Assembly: GCA_002451465.1 (NCBI GenBank)
Contig: DKCJ01000006.1
Location: forward strand, 1-64,000
Source: Caryophanales bacterium UBA6877
Lineage (GTDB): Bacteria > Bacillota_I > Bacilli_A > RFN20 > CAG-826
DNA: 64,000 bases
Direction of reading: 5' to 3'
Shown here: positions 61,043 through 64,000 of the stretch, piece by piece
Layout of the letters: each line of letters opens with the position of its first letter
Numbering within the stretch: the stretch's first letter is position 1
The notes under the pieces: generated by a model
What the model was told of the DNA's origin: nothing
What the model saw: the letters and a program-made list of their open reading frames with translations, nothing else
Databases searched by the model: none
Translations under genes and position numbers: made by a program

Positions 61043-62398
61043 CTATAAATCAAATTCAGGCAACTTTGTAGTACCTAAATCTAAGTATCGTGCAACATAT
61101 GTTACTTCAATATATTGTGACGAGGAATATGGAAAATAAAAATCAACTGATACTTCAATTCCGGTTGTTATTGATTTTATTTTTGCATTAATTCCATATC
61201 CAAGCGAAAAATATGATAAATTTTCAGCATCCGAAAAGAAACCTTCACCCATAAAAGCTACAGCGTATTCGTTATTACAATTATAATAGCCGCCAGCATC
61301 TTTATTATAACCAAATAAATATGGAGACACTTCTTTCAAATGTGGAATAAACATTGATTTATCTTGTGGCTCAATATTATAACTAGAAGAAGAAGTATTA
61401 CTGCTTTTTACCCATAATTTAGATGATTCATCATATTTATATTCATAAAGCAAACCATCGTTATTAAATGGATCAACATGATATAAATAGTTCTTTGTCT
61501 TGTCTTCTTTGTCCATTTCTATGTAATAAGACTCACCATCAAAATAACTTGTTTTTTTATTAAGCAAAGAACCATCAGCTTTTAAATACATACTTGTTTC
61601 AAGAGTAAAATTTTCACCAACTTTATTTAAAGCTTCTATAACGCCAATGTTATTATTTTCTTCGCTAACTTTAGGTGAATCAAGTTTAACATCACCAACA
61701 TTATTAATTGTTAAATTGTTTTCATAAGTCCAAGTACATGGATAATAATACCCAGTTTCAGTATCTTTTGTTGTTCCAGTAAACAATGATGAAATAGTTT
61801 TAATATTTTTTAAAACACCATCATAAAAGGTGAACTCTAATGATTTTAATGGTTGAGAATTACCTGTTAAATAATAATCAAATAAATCAATCTTATCTTT
61901 AAATAAGGAATATATTTTTTTACTTCCTTCACTTTTAACTTCAGTTAAATCATCTTCTTCGATTAAAAAGAATGGATTTAAAAAATAATCATCATAAGAT
62001 GAATAATATCCTTCATCATTTATAACTCTATAATAATCAACTTCATTTTTATAATTTATATACTTTTGAGAAATATAACCTTCTTTATCTTTAACAACGG
62101 AAATTTCAGAAGATTCATATTTACCATTATATGGATAAGTATACTTTTGATAGACACCAATATTTTCATTACTATTTTCAAACGAATAATCGTATGAATA
62201 CTGGTTTCTAAAGATCTCGGTTTTATCTAAAGAAAGACATATTTGCTCTTTTACCCCTTCCATATGAAAGCCATTTCTTAAATTCAATATAGCTTGCTCT
62301 AATTCAGATTTAGGTTCGTCTATGGTATTTTCTGAATTATTTACACAACTACTCAGTGCGACTAACGACACTAATAAAATTATTTTTTTAAACTTCAC
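61043..62398 (-). CDS. Lipoprotein, first of a paralogous pair
   Basis: 451 aa. GTG start at 62398 with a strong GGGGAGG 7 nt upstream. Signal peptide with lipobox ALSSC (Cys18), followed by an acidic, beta-rich, Tyr/Ser/Asn-rich body. The pair with the following gene is seen from matching segments near the start, the middle (ETGYYYP...) and the end (YLDLGTTKLPEF versus FINVGKTTIPSW). No known domain. It heads the surface operon and has its own promoter. Confidence 0.7.
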   Translation of the reverse strand: MKFKKIILLVSLVALSSCVNNSENTIDEPKSELEQAILNLRNGFHMEGVKEQICLSLDKTEIFRNQYSYDYSFENSNENIGVYQKYTYPYNGKYESSEISVVKDKEGYISQKYINYKNEVDYYRVINDEGYYSSYDDYFLNPFFLIEEDDLTEVKSEGSKKIYSLFKDKIDLFDYYLTGNSQPLKSLEFTFYDGVLKNIKTISSLFTGTTKDTETGYYYPCTWTYENNLTINNVGDVKLDSPKVSEENNNIGVIEALNKVGENFTLETSMYLKADGSLLNKKTSYFDGESYYIEMDKEDKTKNYLYHVDPFNNDGLLYEYKYDESSKLWVKSSNTSSSSYNIEPQDKSMFIPHLKEVSPYLFGYNKDAGGYYNCNNEYAVAFMGEGFFSDAENLSYFSLGYGINAKIKSITTGIEVSVDFYFPYSSSQYIEVTYVARYLDLGTTKLPEFDL

Positions 62399-62421
62399 TA
62401 TACAGCCTCCCCGAATCTACT

Positions 62422-62454
62422 ATTATATATAAAACAATATATAAAGTATGTCAA
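62422..62454 (-). promoter_or_regulatory. Promoter of the lipoprotein operon
   Basis: A consensus -35 TTGACA (62454-62449), then either TATATA at 17 nt or TATAAT at 21 nt (62431-62422). The region 62402-62594 contains no gene and no clear terminator for the GH78 gene. Confidence 0.6.
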
Positions 62455-62594
62455 AAAATATATTTTTAATGAAATTTTAATATATTTTTATTCATAATTC
62501 CTAAATTTTGTGGAAGGTATAATTAATTAATAAACGATAAAATTCATAGTTCCTTAAAGAAAATAATCGATAAAAAGACTAACAATTATATATA

Positions 62595-64000
62595 TTATTT
62601 ATCAATACAAAAATCAAATTCACCAGCACCAGCTTCGTAAATTTTATTATTCAAAACAATTTTAGCCTTTGTATTTGAGGGAATACTTATATGATATTCC
62701 ACCTTGTCTTTATTAATTTTCCAACTACTTTTTACTAATCCATAAATACTCAAATAACTAGATTCAGCAAAAGTAAATTTCCCACCAATGATTGGATTAA
62801 TTAAAAATTCATTTTCATTCACTACATTAATACCACACATTCTTGAGATAATCCATTCGACTACCGCGCCTTTAGAATAATGATCAAGGGACGCAATACC
62901 TTTTTGTGCACTAGTGCCTTCCCAACTTTCCCAAATGGTATTTGCCCCCATTTTGGTCATAAATAACCAACCTGGCATTTTTTCATTTTCTAGCAACCTA
63001 TAAGCATATTCAATATTCATATCTTCTAATACATATAAAATAAAAGGTGTCGATAAAAATCCAGTCCCTAATTTCCAATCATAAAAGTCTAAAGCTTTCA
63101 AAAGTCTTTCTTTAGCATATTTTGTTTCTTCTTCATCTAATAAACCCATATATAATGGCCTAACTAATTTAGATTGTCGATTAGTATCTAAACTAAATTT
63201 AGGACATTTAACTAATTGCTCATAAGATATTTTTACTTTATCACTATATTCTTTAAATAACTTTGCGTCGTTATCTTTATTAAGCTCTTTTGATATTTCA
63301 ATCATCTTATTTAACACAAAATAAACATATGCCGTTCCTTCTTCTGGATGAGGTGAAGCAAAATCTTTAAAGCTTGTTATATAAACATCAGTTGGTTCGG
63401 CCCATTCTCCATAACTTTGTCCATAATTATGAATATATTTATTATATTTTCTTTTTAAACCTGTCCTTGCAGCTGTTATATACCATTTACCTAACTTATT
63501 TAACTTATATAAAACATATTTTTTCATTGATTCATAATTTTGAGCAAGAATTCTTTTATCACCATAATGTTTAAATATGTAATAAGGTATAAGTACTCCA
63601 GCATCTGACCAACCAGCCGATCCATCCATAGGTTTCATATAAAAATCAACCCCGCCTTCTGGATTAATTTGCCTATAACATCCATTTTTATGTTGACCAT
63701 CTTTCATGTCATTTATATATTTTCTTGCAAATGGAACATAATTAAATAAATAAGATGCTGTTTTTGTAAATATTTGTGCATCCCCAGTCCAACCATGTCT
63801 TTCCCTTGTTGGACAATCTGTTGGAACATCTGCATGATTATTTTTTGCAGACCAACGAGTCGCATCAACAAATTTATTTAAAAGTTCATTGCTAGATTTA
63901 AATTCTAAAGTTTCTTCCATTGAAGAATAAACCGCAATTGCCTCAAAATCATCTTTATTCCAAGAGACATCACCTTCAACTAATACATATTGAAAGCCAA
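62595..64000 (-). CDS. Alpha-L-rhamnosidase, GH78 family (5' end beyond window)
   Basis: The frame is open to the right edge and encodes at least 468 residues; an ATG at 63920 is internal. The visible start (GFQYVLVEGDVSW) is the end of the N-terminal beta domains, then the (alpha/alpha)6 barrel with DVPTDCPTRERHGWTGDAQ, the GH78 signature carrying the catalytic Glu, SGWSDAG, YGEWAEP and the C-terminal beta domain. It removes L-rhamnose from plant glycosides or pectin. Whether it is secreted cannot be seen. Together with the GH2/MFS operon it suggests plant-glycan use. Confidence 0.88.
   Translation of the reverse strand, partial: GFQYVLVEGDVSWNKDDFEAIAVYSSMEETLEFKSSNELLNKFVDATRWSAKNNHADVPTDCPTRERHGWTGDAQIFTKTASYLFNYVPFARKYINDMKDGQHKNGCYRQINPEGGVDFYMKPMDGSAGWSDAGVLIPYYIFKHYGDKRILAQNYESMKKYVLYKLNKLGKWYITAARTGLKRKYNKYIHNYGQSYGEWAEPTDVYITSFKDFASPHPEEGTAYVYFVLNKMIEISKELNKDNDAKLFKEYSDKVKISYEQLVKCPKFSLDTNRQSKLVRPLYMGLLDEEETKYAKERLLKALDFYDWKLGTGFLSTPFILYVLEDMNIEYAYRLLENEKMPGWLFMTKMGANTIWESWEGTSAQKGIASLDHYSKGAVVEWIISRMCGINVVNENEFLINPIIGGKFTFAESSYLSIYGLVKSSWKINKDKVEYHISIPSNTKAKIVLNNKIYEAGAGEFDFCIDK

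Noticed and set aside
1..64000. CRISPR arrays, insertion sequences, integrases and rRNA genes
   Set aside because: No regularly spaced repeats, transposase motifs or rRNA sequence were recognised anywhere in the window.
1..64000. Use of genetic code 4 (UGA as Trp), suggested by the Mollicutes-like AT content
   Set aside because: Genes end in TGA (for example at 15141-15143), Trp is encoded by TGG, and an RF2 gene with a regulatory UGA is present.

Overview
The window is low-GC DNA with densely packed, mostly minus-strand operons. Gene content and order are those of the Bacillota: secA-prfB, prfA-prmC-tsaC-rpiB, comFA-comFC, and dnaX-ybaB-recR-tmk-holB-ricT-rsmI. UGA is a normal stop here (the polymerase gene at 13896 ends in TGA) and an RF2 gene is present, so code 11 applies and not the Mycoplasma code. 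Very AT-rich sequence, compact genes, many lipoproteins and plant-glycan glycosidases suggest an uncultured, probably gut-associated member of the Bacilli near the Erysipelotrichia/RF39/Acholeplasma side. That placement is inference.

Layout. 1-2.9 kb: the start of an unknown gene, two unusually large RDD-type membrane proteins, and a small membrane protein. 2.9-5.3 kb: an ABC exporter behind DUF4177-like and DUF6440 genes. 5.4-9.3 kb: a Ca2+/Mn2+-type P-type ATPase under an apparent yybP-ykoY (manganese) riboswitch, followed by two thioredoxin-like proteins. 9.4-12.5 kb: MFS transporter plus GH2 glycosidase. 13.7-15.5 kb: tRNA-Ala(CGC) and a Y-family polymerase/YolD pair. 15.5-18.1 kb: folD, a ThyX-reminiscent unknown protein, and an M29 aminopeptidase. 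18.2-25.4 kb: secG, uvrB, a YitT-type protein, prfB with programmed frameshift, and secA. 25.5-30.3 kb: comFC, comFA, rpiB, tsaC, prmC, prfA. 30.4-36.3 kb (plus strand): dnaX to rsmI. 36.3-42.3 kb: two PII-like proteins, a DUF1538 membrane protein, a pseudouridine synthase, pyrG and a ROK sugar kinase. 42.3-44.7 kb: membrane proteins, including an MntP-type exporter behind a membrane-anchored XRE regulator. 44.9-47.2 kb: an XRE / ImmA-type peptidase / DUF2130 cassette. 48.1-55.3 kb: a NifU-like scaffold, a GGGtGRT protein, HypB, a large Fe-S flavoprotein and HypA, interrupted by an oppositely oriented M18 aminopeptidase. 55.4-64 kb: a GNAT enzyme, a surface-lipoprotein operon with bacterial Ig-like domains, and the 3' part of a GH78 alpha-L-rhamnosidase.

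The two loci most likely to hold something undescribed are the HypB-flavoprotein-HypA/GGGtGRT/scaffold cluster, which has nickel and Fe-S maturation parts but no hydrogenase in view, and the XRE-ImmA-DUF2130 cassette, which has its own operator palindromes and structured 3' region. Other signals: an RF2 frameshift site with an upstream hairpin instead of a Shine-Dalgarno-like stimulator, a recurring -10 box placed 6-8 nt before start codons (apparent leaderless mRNAs), and a small palindromic repeat found at two operon ends.
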